Assembly (NCBI GenBank): GCA_046263255.1 | Contig: JBHELD010000015.1 | Location: 14,118-78,117 of the forward strand | Direction of reading: 5' to 3' | Length of the DNA stretch: 64,000 nt | DNA from: JALZEG01 sp046263255 | Lineage (GTDB): Bacteria > Actinomycetota > CADDZG01 > WHSQ01 | Part shown: positions 35,236 through 43,873 of the stretch, one piece after another | Layout of the letters: every line of letters begins with the position of its first letter | Position numbering within the stretch: the first letter of the stretch is position 1 | Made by a program: the position numbers and the translations under genes | The notes under the pieces: model-generated | Told to the model about the DNA's origin: nothing | Databases searched by the model: none | The model's input: only the letters and a program-made list of their open reading frames with translations

Positions 35236-36014
35236 ACGTCCGGGCGCTGACCGTCCGCCAGGTCGCCTTCGAGAACCGCAGCTTCTGGAGGAACCCTCCC
35301 GCCGCGTTCTTCACGTTCGTCTTCCCGCTGATGTTTCTCGTGATCTTCAACCTGATCTTCGGCAGCGACGACATCCCGATCGGCCGGGGACGGACGATCA
35401 GCGGCGCGACCTTCTACGTTCCCGCGATAGGCGCGTTCTCGGTCATCACGGCGTGCTACACGAGCATCGGGATCGCGGTGACGACGGCGCGCGACCTCGG
35501 GATCCTGAAGAGGGTGCGCGGCACTCCTCTGCCGGCGGGGGCGTATCTCGTGGCCCGCGTGACCCACGCGAGCCTGATGGCGCTGCTGCTCGTGGCGATC
35601 GTGACGGTCTTCGGGATGGCCTTCTACGGCGTCGACGCGCCGACCGAGACCCCGCTCCACTTCCTGCTGACGATCGTGGTCGGCGCGGCGGCGTTCAGCG
35701 CGCTGGGGCTCGCGGTCACCTCCGTCATCCCGAACGCGCAGGCCGCTCCGGCCGTCGTCAACGCGTCGATCCTCCCGCTGTTGTTCATCTCGAACGTCTT
35801 CATCCCGTTGAATCAGGCACCGGCCTGGCTCGAGACGTTCTCGAAGGCGTTCCCCGTCCGCCACTACACCGATGCGATGGCCGCGTCGTTCGTGCCGGAC
35901 GAGATCGGCCCGGAGTTCGTCTTCGACTGGTTCAGCCTTCTCGCGGTGGCGCTGTGGGGCGCGGCCGGGCTCCTCCTCGCGGTCCGCTTCTTCTCGTGGG
36001 AGCCCAGACGCTAG
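35232..36014 (+). CDS. ABC-2 type transporter permease
   Basis: The 260-residue membrane protein starts VNVRALTVRQVAFENRSFWR and has six predicted helices, for example FTFVFPLMFLVIFNLIFG, LLTIVVGAAAFSALGLAV and WFSLLAVALWGAAGLLLAV. The ABC2 signature region reads YVPAIGAFSVITACYTSIGI and IPLNQAPAWLETFSKAFPVR. GTG 35232 overlaps the ATPase stop. Its TAG at 36012-36014 overlaps the GTG of the next gene by one base, so export and the downstream hydrolases are translationally linked. Confidence 0.92.
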   Translation: MNVRALTVRQVAFENRSFWRNPPAAFFTFVFPLMFLVIFNLIFGSDDIPIGRGRTISGATFYVPAIGAFSVITACYTSIGIAVTTARDLGILKRVRGTPLPAGAYLVARVTHASLMALLLVAIVTVFGMAFYGVDAPTETPLHFLLTIVVGAAAFSALGLAVTSVIPNAQAAPAVVNASILPLLFISNVFIPLNQAPAWLETFSKAFPVRHYTDAMAASFVPDEIGPEFVFDWFSLLAVALWGAAGLLLAVRFFSWEPRR

Positions 36015-37087
36015 TGAAGGTCGCGGAGCGCGGCCCGCAGGTCCTCGACGAGGTCATCGTCTTCTCGCTGCCCGACCCGGACCGGGCTCTCGCTTCCGTG
36101 AGGCTCCTGCAGGAGATACGCAGGCCGCGCAACGCGCCGGAGTTCCTGCGTGAGCCGGACGACGACGTGTGGCGGGCGGCGTTCCTGCGGCCGAACGCGG
36201 ACCGGATGGAGTACCAGCTGGAGGTCCGTCACGCCGACGGGGGACACGAGATCGTCCCGGACCCGGGCAATCCGCTCCGGGCCGCGGGGCCCTTCGGCGA
36301 CAAGTCCGTGATCGAGATGCCGGGTTACGGGCCGCCGGCATGGGTCGGGGTCGACGCGCCCCCCGGCGACGAGATTCCGACCCTGATCGCCAGCCGGATC
36401 CTGCGCGACAGGCTGCCGGCGATCGTGTGGGCGCCTCCGGACACCGATCCCGAGGAACCTCTGCCGTTGCTGGTCGCGCACGACGGCCCCGAGTACGCGC
36501 GCTTCTCGCAGCTCACGCACTACCTCTCGGTGATGGTGTCGACCGGGCGCCTCCCGCGCCTGCGCGCCGGCCTGGTCGGGCCGGTCGACCGCGACGACAC
36601 GTACTCGGCGTCGGCCGCCTACTCCCGCGCGTTCGCGCACGAGATCCTGCCGGCGCTCGACCGCCTCGCGCCCACACCGCACGGGAGGGCGGCGCGGGTG
36701 GGGATGGGCGCAAGCCTCGGCGCGCTCGCGCTGCTCGTCGTGCACCGCCGCGCCCCCGCGACGTTCGGAGGCCTCTACCTGCAGTCCGGCAGCTTCTTCC
36801 GGCAGCGGTTCGACCGCCACGAGTGGGGCTTCCCGAGGTTCCGGCGGATCTCGCGCTTCGTCGGAGGCGTGCTGGCGACCGGCGACTGGGCGCACCCGGT
36901 GCCGGTGACGATGACGTGCGGCGTCGTCGAGGAGAACCTGGCGAACAACCGCGCGGTGCGCGACGCGCTCGCCGCTCAAGGATACGACCTGTACCTGCAC
37001 GAGAACCGGGACGCCCACAACTGGATCGGCTGGAGGGATACGTTCGAGCCGCATCTGACGAACCTCCTAACGAAGGTGTGGGCATGA
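36014..37087 (+). CDS. Enterochelin-esterase-like alpha/beta hydrolase
   Basis: The 357-residue product has the Fes/esterase D fold. The N-terminal half contains FLRPNADRMEYQLEVRHADG and PGYGPPAWVG. The hydrolase core has LLVAHDGPEYARF, the nucleophile elbow GMGASLGALALLVVHRRA with Ser in G-A-S-L-G, and a C-terminal His in ENRDAHNWIGWRDTFEPHL. No signal peptide is present, so it acts in the cytoplasm. Known relatives hydrolyse siderophore esters or activate esters. GTG 36014 overlaps the permease stop by one base. The next gene overlaps its end by four bases. Confidence 0.85.
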   Translation: MKVAERGPQVLDEVIVFSLPDPDRALASVRLLQEIRRPRNAPEFLREPDDDVWRAAFLRPNADRMEYQLEVRHADGGHEIVPDPGNPLRAAGPFGDKSVIEMPGYGPPAWVGVDAPPGDEIPTLIASRILRDRLPAIVWAPPDTDPEEPLPLLVAHDGPEYARFSQLTHYLSVMVSTGRLPRLRAGLVGPVDRDDTYSASAAYSRAFAHEILPALDRLAPTPHGRAARVGMGASLGALALLVVHRRAPATFGGLYLQSGSFFRQRFDRHEWGFPRFRRISRFVGGVLATGDWAHPVPVTMTCGVVEENLANNRAVRDALAAQGYDLYLHENRDAHNWIGWRDTFEPHLTNLLTKVWA

Positions 37088-37824
37088 GGCGCGACCACCT
37101 CTCGATCCCCGCGCCGCTCCTCGGCGGCAGCGGCGACGTGATCGCGTACGGGGACTGGGGCCGCCCGCTTCTCGTCTTCCCCTCGCAGCAGGGGAGGCCG
37201 TGGGACTACGAGAGCAACGGGATGATCGGCGCGGTCTCGTGGCTCGTCGAGGCGGGGCGCCTGAAGGTCTACTGCGTCGACAGCTTCGACGCCGCGAGCT
37301 GGGACGCGCATCACCTCCCGCTCGAGCAGCGGGCGCAGCTCCACGGCGGCTACGAGGACTGGATCGTCAACCAGGTGGTGCCGTTCGTCCACGGGGACTG
37401 CGGGGGACCGACCGAGATAATGACGACCGGGTGCAGCTTCGGCGCCTACCACGCCGCGAACTTCGTGCTGAAGCGCGCCGACCTGTTCCCCCTCGCGATC
37501 TGCCTCAGCGGCGTGTACGACGTGCGGGCGCTGGGCGGCGGCCCGGGCGGCGACGCCGTCTACTTCAACAACCCGATGGACTACGTCGCCAACATGGACG
37601 GGGACCACCTCGACTGGATCAGACGCCGGGTCAACCTGCTGCTCGTGTGCGGCCAGGGCCAGTGGGAGGACACGACGAAGGCGCTGGAGTCGACGAAGCA
37701 GTTCGCCGGGCTGCTCGCGTCGAAGGGGATCAGCCACGAGATCGACCTGTGGGGCCACGACGTGCCGCACGACTGGCCCTCGTGGAGGAACCAGATAGCG
37801 CACCACCTACCGAGGTTCTGCTGA
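37084..37824 (+). CDS. Esterase family protein, second alpha/beta hydrolase
   Basis: The 246-residue product has the nucleophile elbow MTTGCSFGAYHAANFVLKRA (Ser in G-C-S-F-G). The C-terminal His region is EIDLWGHDVPHDWPSWRNQI, resembling the HNWIGWRD of the preceding protein, so the two may be distant paralogues. Other markers are YGDWGRPLLVFPSQQGR and the Asp-containing LSGVYDVR. ATG 37084 overlaps the upstream stop (ATGA). Cytoplasmic; the substrate is unknown. An ATP-grasp gene follows after 90 bases containing a perfect hairpin. Confidence 0.85.
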   Translation: MRRDHLSIPAPLLGGSGDVIAYGDWGRPLLVFPSQQGRPWDYESNGMIGAVSWLVEAGRLKVYCVDSFDAASWDAHHLPLEQRAQLHGGYEDWIVNQVVPFVHGDCGGPTEIMTTGCSFGAYHAANFVLKRADLFPLAICLSGVYDVRALGGGPGGDAVYFNNPMDYVANMDGDHLDWIRRRVNLLLVCGQGQWEDTTKALESTKQFAGLLASKGISHEIDLWGHDVPHDWPSWRNQIAHHLPRFC

Positions 37825-37873
37825 AGGACCGTCGCCGGAGGCGGCGACGCCGAGTGAAGAGGACTGTGCCTAG

Positions 37874-37897
37874 GACGGGATCGCTTGCGATCCCGTT
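37874..37897 (+). promoter_or_regulatory. Perfect hairpin before the ATP-grasp gene
   Basis: ACGGGATCG, loop CTTG, CGATCCCGT forms a 9-base perfect stem (a tenth G-T pair extends it). It lies 17 bases upstream of the ATP-grasp ATG and just before GAAGGGGGCGAG. No T-tract follows, so it is not a standard terminator. It could be an attenuator, RNA-processing site or protein-binding palindrome. Confidence 0.5.
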
Positions 37898-37914
37898 AGA
37901 ACGAAGGGGGCGAG

Positions 37915-39144
37915 ATGGCGACGCATCTGATCGGGCTGCTGCTGGGGACCGAGGAGGACTGGTCTGGAGCCTTCGAGGCGATCATGCGGCGGCTCGCGCC
38001 GAGGATCGACTTCAAGGGCGAGACCCACACGTTCGAGACCGAGCGCATCACGATCGAGCCGTTCGACCTGCGCGCGGTCCCCCGCCACGCGCTCGTGATC
38101 GACCGGCTCGCCCACTGGTACTACGTGCCGCGGGAGTGGCTGAAGAAGATCGCGCTCATGAACGACGTCTACCTGATGAACAACCCGTTCACGTTCCAGT
38201 CGATGGAGAAGCACGCGGCCTACTGCGCCATGATCCGGCTCGGCCTCAAGGTGCCGGAGACCTGGATGATCCCGACGAAGAAGCCGCCGGAGAACCCGCG
38301 CTTCCCCTACACGGCTGAGCGCTACAACATGCCGTTCGACCTCGAGGAGGTCGCGGCGAAGGTCGGCTACCCGCTCTTCATGAAGCCTTTCGACGGGGGG
38401 GCCTGGGTCGGCGTCACGAGGATCGAGGACGACATCGAGCTGCACCACTGGTACGACCAGTCGGGCGAGCGGCTCATGCACCTGCAGCAGGCGATCGAGG
38501 ACTTCGACGTCTTCTCGCGCAGCCTCTCGATCGGCGCCGAGACGATGGTCATGCGCTTCGAGCCGTCACGGCCGATGCACGACCGCTACCAGGTGTCGCA
38601 CGGGTTCCTGTCGCCGGACGTGGGCCGCGAGGTCGTGAACATCGGCCGGCTCGTCAACTCGTTCTTCCGGTGGGAGTTCAACTCGTGCGAGACGCTCGTG
38701 AAGGGGACCGAGGTCTACCCGATCGACTACGCGAACGCGTGCCCTGACATCTCGGTGATCAGCCTCCACTACTACTTCCCGTGGGCGATCAAGGCGCTGA
38801 TCAAGTGGTCGGTCTTCTGCACGGTCACCGGCCGCAGGATGAAGATCGACCAGGAGCTCACGCGCTACTTCGACATCGGCGACCGCACCGACCTCACGTA
38901 CGAGGAGAAGATCGACGAGTACGGCCGCATGGCCGACGAGTACTTCCAGGCGGCCGAGTATCAGGATTTCTGCGCCGAGCATCTTCCGAACATCGACGAC
39001 GTCGTGCAGGAGTACATAGAGAGCCCCGAGTTCGACTCGCTGCTGGTCGACACCGTGCGCACCACCTTCCCGGCCCACGAGCACGACCACTTCGTGCCGC
39101 ACTACCGGGGGCTCCTGGGGGCCTGGGCGAAGGATCAGAGGTAG
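37915..39144 (+). CDS. ATP-grasp family protein
   Basis: The 409-residue product fits the ATP-grasp ligase fold. It has the ATP-binding Lys segment GYPLFMKPFDGGAWVGVTRI, an acidic ligand region after it (DRYQVSHGFLSP) and a metal-binding DYANACPDISV near residue 275. The N-terminal part reads HLIGLLLGTEEDWSGAFEAI and a preATP-grasp segment YLMNNPFTFQSMEKHAAY. ATP-grasp enzymes join a carboxylate to an amine or thiol with ATP. ATG 37915 follows GAAGGGGGCGAG. It ends the transporter-hydrolase run. Recruitment of two hydrolases and a ligase suggests synthesis and processing of a small amide or ester, but the product is unknown. Confidence 0.85.
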   Translation: MATHLIGLLLGTEEDWSGAFEAIMRRLAPRIDFKGETHTFETERITIEPFDLRAVPRHALVIDRLAHWYYVPREWLKKIALMNDVYLMNNPFTFQSMEKHAAYCAMIRLGLKVPETWMIPTKKPPENPRFPYTAERYNMPFDLEEVAAKVGYPLFMKPFDGGAWVGVTRIEDDIELHHWYDQSGERLMHLQQAIEDFDVFSRSLSIGAETMVMRFEPSRPMHDRYQVSHGFLSPDVGREVVNIGRLVNSFFRWEFNSCETLVKGTEVYPIDYANACPDISVISLHYYFPWAIKALIKWSVFCTVTGRRMKIDQELTRYFDIGDRTDLTYEEKIDEYGRMADEYFQAAEYQDFCAEHLPNIDDVVQEYIESPEFDSLLVDTVRTTFPAHEHDHFVPHYRGLLGAWAKDQR

Positions 39145-39207
39145 GGCCGGGGGCCCCACTGCGCCCCTAGTTGCGCATATCGCAACTGAGGACGCAGCGG
39201 GGGCCGC

Positions 39208-39366
39208 TTACTCCCGATAGATGCGCACAAGCTTCCCGGCGGCACTGATCGTGATCGCCGCCGTGCCGACGCTTACAAGACTCCGCTGAGCCGCGAGAAC
39301 CGCCGTCGCGGCTAGCCCCGCGAGGATCGTTACGACGGCGAGAACCTTCGGCGCATCCCACCTCAT
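39208..39366 (-). CDS. 52-residue membrane protein, candidate RHS immunity protein
   Basis: ATG 39366 lies 5 bases after the stop of the RHS-repeat gene on the same strand. The product starts MRWDAPKVLAVVTILAGLAA, continues ATAVLAAQRSLVSVGTAAIT and ends KLVRIYRE. Two hydrophobic helices (about residues 7-26 and 32-45) are predicted. It shows no similarity to a family I know. Direct coupling to an RHS protein with a hydrophobic C-terminal tip is the arrangement of polymorphic toxin and immunity pairs, so a membrane immunity role is inferred. An ancillary or chaperone role is possible. Confidence 0.6.
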   Translation of the reverse strand: MRWDAPKVLAVVTILAGLAATAVLAAQRSLVSVGTAAITISAAGKLVRIYRE

Positions 39367-39371
39367 TGTCG

Positions 39372-42300
39372 TTAGTCGCAGATAGTCTCTTGGACTACGA
39401 CGCCCGCAACGACGGCAGTGAGGTCGATCGCGAGCCCAATCCCTGTCGGCGCGAAGAACGTGCCGATAGCGATTGCGATGCCCAGCCCAGCCATGATCGC
39501 GTCACATCCAGTGAACTCATCGGTGAGGTCTTCGAGGAATGACCGTCCCGTCGGGTCGGTCACGTTTAACGGATTGTCTGCAGCATAGAGGTAGAGGTTC
39601 AGCGTCAACGGCTGTTTGACGTCCCCTCGCTCCGGGTCCTGCTGCGTCCACCTCGCCACCGTCGGGTCGTAGTAGCGCGTCCCGAACTTCACGAAGCCCG
39701 TCGCCGCGTCCTTGTAGCCCGACGCGAACCTCCACGGGTTCGCCACCGACGGCTCGGCCGACGTCTGGCCCCCCCACGGCTCGTAGCTGTAGCTCGCCAC
39801 CTGGTTGCCGGATGCGTCCGTCAGCCCGACCACGGAGCCGAGGCCGTCGAAGAGGTAGTAGTGCGTGCCGCTCGGGGCCCTCTGCGACACCAGAGTTCCC
39901 TTGTTGTCCCTCGTGAAGTACGTCGTGTTGGCAACGCCGCTCCCCTGGGGCGCCTGGGCGCTCAGGCCCAACACGTTGTAGCCGAACCGCGTGCTCCCCT
40001 TCGAGATGCGCCGCGTCTGGTCGGGGCCCTGGTACGTCATCCTCTCGGCCGTCCCGCCCGGTGGCGTCATCGACGTCGTCTGGTTCTTGGCGTTGTACAG
40101 GAGGCTGAGCCCGGCCGACGTGCCGGTGAGATTCCCCGCCCCGTCGTACGAGAACGTCGTCGCCCCTGCCGGCGGCGCAGTACATGCGGCGGAGGAGCTC
40201 CCGCCGAACGACCAGCAGAGCTGGTTCGCGGCGTTATACGCGAAGCTCCGCGTCGCGCCGTTGTCCTTCTTGCTCGTCAGGTTGCTGTTCGGGTCGTACG
40301 TGTACTCACGGGTGTCGGTCTGCGCCCCCGCACCGTTCGCCGTGTTCGCAGCCGTCAAGCGGTTGACGCCGTCGTAGGAGTACGTCGTCTTGTTGCCGTC
40401 CTTGTCCGTGACGTGCTGGCGCAGGTTCGTGTCCAGCCCCGTGGACGACTGGTAGCCGTACGAGAAGCGGTTCAGGATCTCACCATTCGACGTCTTCGTC
40501 GTCTCGACCTCGGTGATCCGGCTCGAGTCGTCGTATCGGATCCCGATCTTCACGCCGTTCGGATAGAGCGTTTCCGTCCGCAGGTTGTTCTGGTCCTCGT
40601 CGTAGCCGAACGTCGTCCTCTGACCCTTCGGGTCCGTGACGCTCGTGACCATGTTCACGCTGTCGTACCCGTAGACGGCCTTCCCACCGTCGTCCTCGAC
40701 GCTCGTCAGGTTGCCCACCGCGTCGTAGGTGTAGCGGAGGAGGCCGCCGAGCGACGGCGGCGTCTCCCTGACGACCCTGTTCAGCGCGTCGTACTCGAAG
40801 AGGACCTTCCCGCTGCCGCTGTCCTGGCGCGACGTGAGGTTCCCGTTCGCGTCGTACCCGTACGTGACGGAGCTGCCGTCGGCGTACGTGATCTTCGTCA
40901 CCCTGTCCAGCGCGTCATACGTGAACGACGTCTTCTTGGCATTGCCATCGGTCATCGACGTCATCCGGCTGACCGAGTCGAAGGTGAACGCGATCGGCTT
41001 CAGCGGAGCCGGGGGCGTGATCTTGATCTGGTGGCCGGACGCGTCGTACGAGTAGCTCGTGACGTTGTTCCTTGCGTCCGTCACGGTCTTGAGCGTCCCG
41101 TTCGAGTTGTAGGCGTACGTGTGCTTGTTTCCGAGCTTGTCCGTCGCTGACGTGAGGTTTCCCTTCGAGTCGTATTCGTAAGAGTACGTCGGTTCGGTCT
41201 CGGAGTCGTTGGAGAAGTCGAAGACGCTCGTGGGAAAGTGCGGGTTCTCCTCGTCCTCGTATTTGAAGTTCGCCGTGCCGCTGGTCGGCAGCGTGATCGA
41301 CGTGACGTCCTCACCGGTCGGGTCGTAGTCGAATTTCAGCGGTGTCGACTGCCCGGCGTCGAGGAAGGTCGTGACGTTGCTCTTCGCGTTGTACTCGACG
41401 TCGCGCGACTTCCCCTTGGCATCGGTCACCTTCGTGACCCGCTTGTCGTCGTCGTACTTGTAGGTCGTGTCGTGGCCGTTGGCATCCGTCACCACCGACC
41501 TCTTGTCCGAGGAGACGTAGGAGAACCGGGTCGTAGGCCCCGTCCCGGTCCGGAGGTCCGTCACGCGGGTGACCGAGATCGCCCGCCGCTCTGCGTCGTA
41601 CTGGACGCGTGTCTGATTCCCCCGCGGGTCGGTGACCAGCGTCAAAAGACCGCCGGAGTCGTATGCGTACTTCGTCGTTCCTTTGGCCGGATCGACGTAA
41701 GACGCCAGACGCCCGGCGCTGTCGTAGCCGAAGGCGTGAGTCCGGGCGGCGGGATCCTTGATGGTTCTGAGCAGGCCGCCGGAGTACGTGAACGTGGTCT
41801 TGCGCTTCCGGCTGTCGGTTATCGAGGCAAGCGTCCCGTCGGAGTTGTACGCGAAGACGTTCTTGTTGTCGTTCTTGTCGACTTGCTCGGTGAAGCGCCC
41901 GGCGGAGTTGAAGCGGAACTTCTCTTTCGACTTCGAAAACGTCAGCTCGTACGTACCGTCGCTCTTCTTCTCCAGGCTCGCGTCGACGCCGTTAGGCGAC
42001 GTGAACGATCCGGCAGGCGTCTTCGCGAACGTCACCCGGAAGCCGCTGGGGCCGAAGTAGACCACGTCGCCGTTCGACTGCGCCTCGAGGCGGACGTCCT
42101 TCCCGGTCCCCAGCACCCAGCCGGGTCCGAGTTGCGACGAGCTGGAGGACAGGCTGTTGTAGAAGCGCTCGACGGAGAGATCGAGACCGGTTCCCGACAG
42201 CTTCAGATCCTTCGCGTGGAGGATGAGGTTTCCGGTCACCACGTTGACCCGCAGGTCCATCCGGTCGTTGAGGCGTTCGCTCTCAAACCGGAAGTGCTTG

Positions 42301-42434
42301 AGCTCCCCTGCCGAACCCAGATCCGCGACTGCGGCGGTGCGACGAGCCTCCAGCGAAGGCGCTATCGGAGGCAGGTAGAGCAATCCGAGACACAACACGA
42401 AGCCGATGAGACGCTTCCACGACAGCACGCTCAC
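39372..42434 (-). CDS. RHS/YD-repeat protein with a short hydrophobic C-terminal tip
   Basis: The 1020-residue product starts at GTG 42434, preceded by GGGAGGAG, with a signal or anchor segment (RLIGFVLCLGLLYLPPIAPS). Residues about 30-170 form a DUF6531-like region (VNVVTGNLILHAKDLKLSG). Many YD repeats follow (for example GYDSAGRLASYVDPAKGTTK). The RHS core ends with GTRYYDPTVARWTQQDPE and YLYAADNPLNVTDPTGR. The 57 residues after it are SFLEDLTDEFTGCDAIMAG, then two hydrophobic stretches (LGIAIAIGTFFAPTGIG, LAIDLTAVVAGVVV), and end ICD. RHS proteins often present a variable C-terminal toxin; this tip matches no nuclease I recognise and could insert into membranes. The gene lacks VgrG, PAAR or effector-chaperone neighbours. 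Confidence 0.88.
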   Translation of the reverse strand: MSVLSWKRLIGFVLCLGLLYLPPIAPSLEARRTAAVADLGSAGELKHFRFESERLNDRMDLRVNVVTGNLILHAKDLKLSGTGLDLSVERFYNSLSSSSSQLGPGWVLGTGKDVRLEAQSNGDVVYFGPSGFRVTFAKTPAGSFTSPNGVDASLEKKSDGTYELTFSKSKEKFRFNSAGRFTEQVDKNDNKNVFAYNSDGTLASITDSRKRKTTFTYSGGLLRTIKDPAARTHAFGYDSAGRLASYVDPAKGTTKYAYDSGGLLTLVTDPRGNQTRVQYDAERRAISVTRVTDLRTGTGPTTRFSYVSSDKRSVVTDANGHDTTYKYDDDKRVTKVTDAKGKSRDVEYNAKSNVTTFLDAGQSTPLKFDYDPTGEDVTSITLPTSGTANFKYEDEENPHFPTSVFDFSNDSETEPTYSYEYDSKGNLTSATDKLGNKHTYAYNSNGTLKTVTDARNNVTSYSYDASGHQIKITPPAPLKPIAFTFDSVSRMTSMTDGNAKKTSFTYDALDRVTKITYADGSSVTYGYDANGNLTSRQDSGSGKVLFEYDALNRVVRETPPSLGGLLRYTYDAVGNLTSVEDDGGKAVYGYDSVNMVTSVTDPKGQRTTFGYDEDQNNLRTETLYPNGVKIGIRYDDSSRITEVETTKTSNGEILNRFSYGYQSSTGLDTNLRQHVTDKDGNKTTYSYDGVNRLTAANTANGAGAQTDTREYTYDPNSNLTSKKDNGATRSFAYNAANQLCWSFGGSSSAACTAPPAGATTFSYDGAGNLTGTSAGLSLLYNAKNQTTSMTPPGGTAERMTYQGPDQTRRISKGSTRFGYNVLGLSAQAPQGSGVANTTYFTRDNKGTLVSQRAPSGTHYYLFDGLGSVVGLTDASGNQVASYSYEPWGGQTSAEPSVANPWRFASGYKDAATGFVKFGTRYYDPTVARWTQQDPERGDVKQPLTLNLYLYAADNPLNVTDPTGRSFLEDLTDEFTGCDAIMAGLGIAIAIGTFFAPTGIGLAIDLTAVVAGVVVQETICD

Positions 42435-42653
42435 GCCGAACTCCTCCCATGATGGGATCCGCACCGGCGACCGCGGTGTCGTCAGGTTGGAGCCCCCTCG
42501 TCCGTTCCCACCGGACCTGGCGTGCGCGATGATGACTGTCCATAAACTGCTGGTGAATAGCCCGAGTTAACTATTTCGGGATCCGTCCGCGGGGAACGGC
42601 TCGGCCGCCTCGGGCGTCATGCGTGCGACACCGCCTCCGCGAAAGAGGAAGCC
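42435..42653 (+). promoter_or_regulatory. AT-rich divergent promoter region between RHS and RTX genes
   Basis: This 219-base region separates the divergent RHS and RTX genes. It contains an AT-rich island at about 42540-42585 (CATAAACTGCTGGTGAATAG, then GTTAACTATTTCGG) in otherwise GC-rich DNA, with an imperfect inverted GAATAG and CTATTTC. It probably holds promoters for both genes. No specific box can be assigned with confidence. Confidence 0.4.
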
Positions 42654-43822
42654 GTGATCGTGCAAGCCGCCGCATCCGTCCTGTTACTGCTTGCCTCGCT
42701 CGCGGTCCCCGCGGCCGCCCAGGACTCGCCAACCTGCTTCGGCGAGGACCCGACGATCGTCGGGACCCCGGGCCCGGACACGATCGACGGCACGCCGGGT
42801 GACGACGTGATCCACGGGCTCGCAGGGGACGACGCGATCTTCGGCCGCGGCGGCGACGACAGGATCTGCGGCGGCGACGAGAGCCCCGGGAACGGCGGCT
42901 TCTTCGGCGACGTGGCCCGGGGGGGCGCCGGGAACGACCGCATCGACGGGGGTTTCGGCAACGACGCGCTGAGGGGAGGCGACGGGGCCGACCTGATCCG
43001 GGACCCCGACGGGATCGACAGTCTCGACGGCGGTTCGGGCGACGACAGGCTGAACGGCGGGAACGACCCCGACAGCCTGACCGGCGGCGGAGGCGACGAC
43101 CTGATCCGCGGCGGCATCCGCGGCGGCGACGGCGACGAGGACGGCGTCCACTACACGACGTCTCCGCGCGGGGTCGAGGTGGACCTGCGCCGGGGTGGGG
43201 CCGCAGGCGACGGGAAGGACACGCTGCGTGACGTCGAGCACGTTTTCGGCTCGCGGTTCGCCGACGCGATCGTGGGGACCGGCGGGCTCAACTACCTGAG
43301 CGGCGGAGCCGGCCGCGACGTCATCGCGGGCCTCGGCGGCGACGACCAGATCGACCCCGGCGGGGGCGACGACGCCGTCAACGGCGGCGACGGGCACGAC
43401 CAGCTGACGTATTTCCTGTCGCCGCGCGGCGTCACCGTCGACCTGGCGGCCGGCATTGCACGGGGCTGGGGCCACGACCGGGTGGAGCGCATGAACTCGA
43501 TCCGCGGGACCGGGCACGACGACCGCCTGCTGGGCGGCGGAGGGCGAAACGACATCTCGGCCGGCGCCGGCGACGACTACGTGGAGGCGCGGGGCGGGAA
43601 CGACCGGACGTACGGCGACCGGGGGCGCGACGTCCTCCACGGCGGCGGCGGGAACGACGACGTCGTCGACGACTACGGCTCCGACCGGTTCTTCGGAGGC
43701 AGCGGCGACGACGAGCTCAGGGATTCATTCGCGAACGGCGCCCGCGGACCGGACCGGATGGACGGCGGAACCGGTCGCGACGTATGCGTGAGGGCGAGAC
43801 GACCAGACGCTGCGAGAGCTAG
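42654..43822 (+). CDS. Secreted RTX-repeat (calcium-binding) protein, frameshifted near 3' end
   Basis: From GTG 42654 (with GAGGAAG upstream) the product has a signal peptide (QAAASVLLLLASLAVPAAAQ), then many GGxGxDxUx nonapeptides such as GGAGNDRIDGGFGNDALRGG that bind Ca2+ in a beta-roll. Near 43787 the frame GDVC-V-RARRP loses the expected ending. A one-base shift restores CREGETTRRCES and a TAG at 43820-43822, a typical short Cys-containing tail. Uncorrected, the frame runs on to 44441 antisense to ku. The end given is the frame-corrected stop. The protein is probably exported and structural; no enzymatic domain is visible. Confidence 0.72.
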
Positions 43823-43827
43823 ACGCG

Positions 43828-43852
43828 TGCGGAAGGGGTTGCGCTTTCCGCA
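43828..43852. terminator. Hairpin between convergent RTX and ku genes
   Basis: TGCGGAAGG, loop GGTTGCG, CTTTCCGCA forms a 9-base stem with one G-T pair, placed 5 bases after the RTX stop and 21 bases from the ku stop. A pyrimidine-rich run (ACTCTCTCC) follows on the plus strand. Likely a bidirectional terminator. Confidence 0.5.
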
Positions 43853-43873
43853 ACTCTCTCCGCAGCCGCCGCG

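Noticed and set aside
30585..36014. A single 1809-codon plus-strand open frame
   Set aside because: Most of it is antisense to rpiB, HD-GYP and acyl-CoA dehydrogenase genes; only the final 260 codons (ABC-2 permease) make protein sense. Long shadow frames are expected at this GC content.
39208..42653. Type VI or contractile-injection locus around the RHS gene
   Set aside because: No VgrG, PAAR, sheath or baseplate gene is present in the window; the RHS protein has its own signal-like segment.
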